Shown here one piece after another: positions 35,165-36,272 of a DNA stretch of 36,272 nucleotides. Both the position numbers and the translations under genes were made by a program. Each line of letters opens with the position of its first letter. Within the stretch, counting starts at the first letter, position 1. This DNA is from an uncultured Flavobacteriales bacterium (GTDB taxonomy: Bacteria; Bacteroidota; Bacteroidia; Flavobacteriales; Flavobacteriaceae): the NCBI GenBank assembly GCA_913009535.1, contig CAJVXR010000005.1, forward strand, positions 1 to 36,272. The letters are read 5' to 3'. The notes under the pieces are model-generated. The model was not told the DNA's origin. It searched no databases and saw nothing but the letters and a program-made list of their open reading frames with translations.

Positions 35165-36272
35165 ATGAGAGATTTATTTGAAAGAATGTACAAGGATAAA
35201 GGTCCTTTAGGTAAATGGGCATCTATAGCAGAAGGGTATTTTGCATTCCCGAAATTAGAAGGACCAATTTCTAATAGAATGAAGTTTCAAGGTAAAGAAG
35301 TAATAACTTGGAGTGTTAATGACTATTTAGGTTTAGCTAATAATCCTGAGGTACGTAAAGTCGATGCTGAAGCAGCTTTAGAATACGGATCTGCTTATCC
35401 AATGGGAGCTAGGTTAATGTCAGGTCATACTGATTTACATGATAAGCTACAAATCGAGTTAGCAAAGTTTGTTGGCAAAGAATCTGCTTATTTATTAAAT
35501 TTCGGTTACCAAGGGATTATGTCTACAATTGACTCACTAGTTTCTAAAAATGATATAATAGTATATGATGTTGATTCCCATGCTTGTATTGTTGATGGAG
35601 TTAGACTTCATATGGGGAAAAGGTTTACATACAAACATAATGACATCGAAAGTCTAGAAAAAAACCTTGGAAGAGCAACGAAAATGGCAGAAACTACAGG
35701 TGGAGGTATTTTAGTTATTTCTGAAGGAGTGTTTGGTATGAGAGGTGAGCAAGGAAAATTAAAAGAAATTACAGACTTAAAAGGTAAATTTAATTTTAGA
35801 TTGCTAGTAGATGATGCACATGGTTTTGGTACTCTAGGTATAACTGGTGCCGGTGCTGGTGAAGAACAAGGAGTTCAAGATAAGATTGATGTTTATTTTG
35901 CCACTTTTGCTAAATCCCTAGCAAGCACAGGTGCTTTTATCGCTGCTGACAAAGAAATAATTGATTTTTTAAAATATAACTTAAGGTCACAAGTGTTTGC
36001 TAAATCATTACAAATGCAACTCGTTGTAGGTGCTTTAAAAAGATTAGAAATTATAAAAACCCAACCAGAAATCAAACAAAAATTATGGACTAACGTTGTT
36101 GAATTACAATCTGGTCTAAAAGATAGAGGTTTTGACTTAGGTTCAACCCAAAGTTGCGTAACACCTGTTTATTTAAATGGTACTGTCCCTGAAGCGTTTG
36201 CATTAGTTAAAGATCTGAGAGAAAACTATGGAATATTTTGTTCAACAGTAATTTATCCTGTTATTCCAAAGG
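35165..36272 (+). CDS. Alpha-oxoamine synthase family enzyme (SPT/cysteate acyltransferase-like), 3' truncated
   Basis: The frame from ATG 35165 stays open to the window edge: 369 residues of an expected 400-420. It is a PLP enzyme of the serine palmitoyltransferase / KBL / AONS family. Motifs are VNDYLGLANNPEV, PMGARLMSGHTDLH, the PLP-binding DDAHGFGTLG (Asp217, His219) and the Schiff-base Lys250 in FAKSLASTG. Such enzymes join an amino acid to an acyl-CoA with loss of CO2. In Flavobacteria the close homologs include the cysteate fatty-acyltransferase of capnine (sulfonolipid) synthesis, and the neighbouring CBS-like gene supports that reading; serine palmitoyltransferase is the alternative. 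Confidence 0.9.
   Translation, partial: MRDLFERMYKDKGPLGKWASIAEGYFAFPKLEGPISNRMKFQGKEVITWSVNDYLGLANNPEVRKVDAEAALEYGSAYPMGARLMSGHTDLHDKLQIELAKFVGKESAYLLNFGYQGIMSTIDSLVSKNDIIVYDVDSHACIVDGVRLHMGKRFTYKHNDIESLEKNLGRATKMAETTGGGILVISEGVFGMRGEQGKLKEITDLKGKFNFRLLVDDAHGFGTLGITGAGAGEEQGVQDKIDVYFATFAKSLASTGAFIAADKEIIDFLKYNLRSQVFAKSLQMQLVVGALKRLEIIKTQPEIKQKLWTNVVELQSGLKDRGFDLGSTQSCVTPVYLNGTVPEAFALVKDLRENYGIFCSTVIYPVIPK

Noticed and set aside
1..36272. CRISPR arrays, IS elements, prophage, tRNA/rRNA genes, defence islands
   Set aside because: I saw no regularly spaced repeats, transposase or integrase motifs, tRNA-like cloverleafs or defence-type protein domains.

Overview
The window is a gene-dense, strongly AT-rich stretch that reads as the chromosome of a flavobacterium, probably a marine one with a compact genome (inference). 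The evidence is a set of lineage habits. There are no Shine-Dalgarno sequences before ordinary genes. TAnnTTTG boxes of the Bacteroidetes promoter type occur in several intergenic gaps. Signal peptides end in FSQ or AQ. The genes include a carboxypeptidase-regulatory-like TonB-dependent barrel, a DUF3857-type protein, a small membrane protein next to EttA, and a short MenE. I see no tRNA, rRNA, CRISPR array, transposase, integrase or phage gene. I see no gene whose base composition stands out from the rest.

Layout. 1-2953: the tail of an unknown plus-strand gene, then a minus-strand operon panB, RluA-type pseudouridine synthase, class 3 aldehyde dehydrogenase. 3167-5074: dnaK behind an unusual upstream region with a sigma-54-like element, ended by a bidirectional hairpin terminator. 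5123-17154: a menaquinone block. A small alpha/beta hydrolase points away from menI-menF-menD-cvfB-menB-menA-menC-CPBP protease-DoxX protein. A DUF3857-type secreted protein lies in the opposite orientation and separates these from menE. Together the genes cover chorismate to demethylmenaquinone except MenH; the methyltransferase is not here. 17161-20848: an exported M24 peptidase, a small exported lysine-tailed protein, a two-helix membrane protein and ettA. 20841-25701: a GNAT acetyltransferase, ftcD and hutI (the last two steps of histidine breakdown, meeting tail to tail) and fumC. 25817-26358: three very small membrane-protein genes, two overlapping by ATGA. 26409-30345: a TonB-dependent receptor, an ArsC/YfgD-like protein and prfB with the classic programmed +1 frameshift. 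30466-33909: an exported HExxHxxGxxH metalloprotease and a threonine aldolase. 34112-36272: a cysteine-synthase-like enzyme and a truncated alpha-oxoamine-synthase enzyme. This pair resembles the cysteate synthase plus cysteate fatty-acyltransferase module of sulfonolipid (capnine) synthesis.

The points most worth a second look are the sulfonolipid-type pair, the prfB recoding site in a genome that otherwise ignores Shine-Dalgarno sequences, the dnaK upstream elements, the tiny membrane-protein genes at 25.8-26.4 kb, the degenerate transglutaminase-like protein inside the menaquinone block, and the missing MenH. I do not see a clearly new defence or mobile system. Most of the window is core metabolism.
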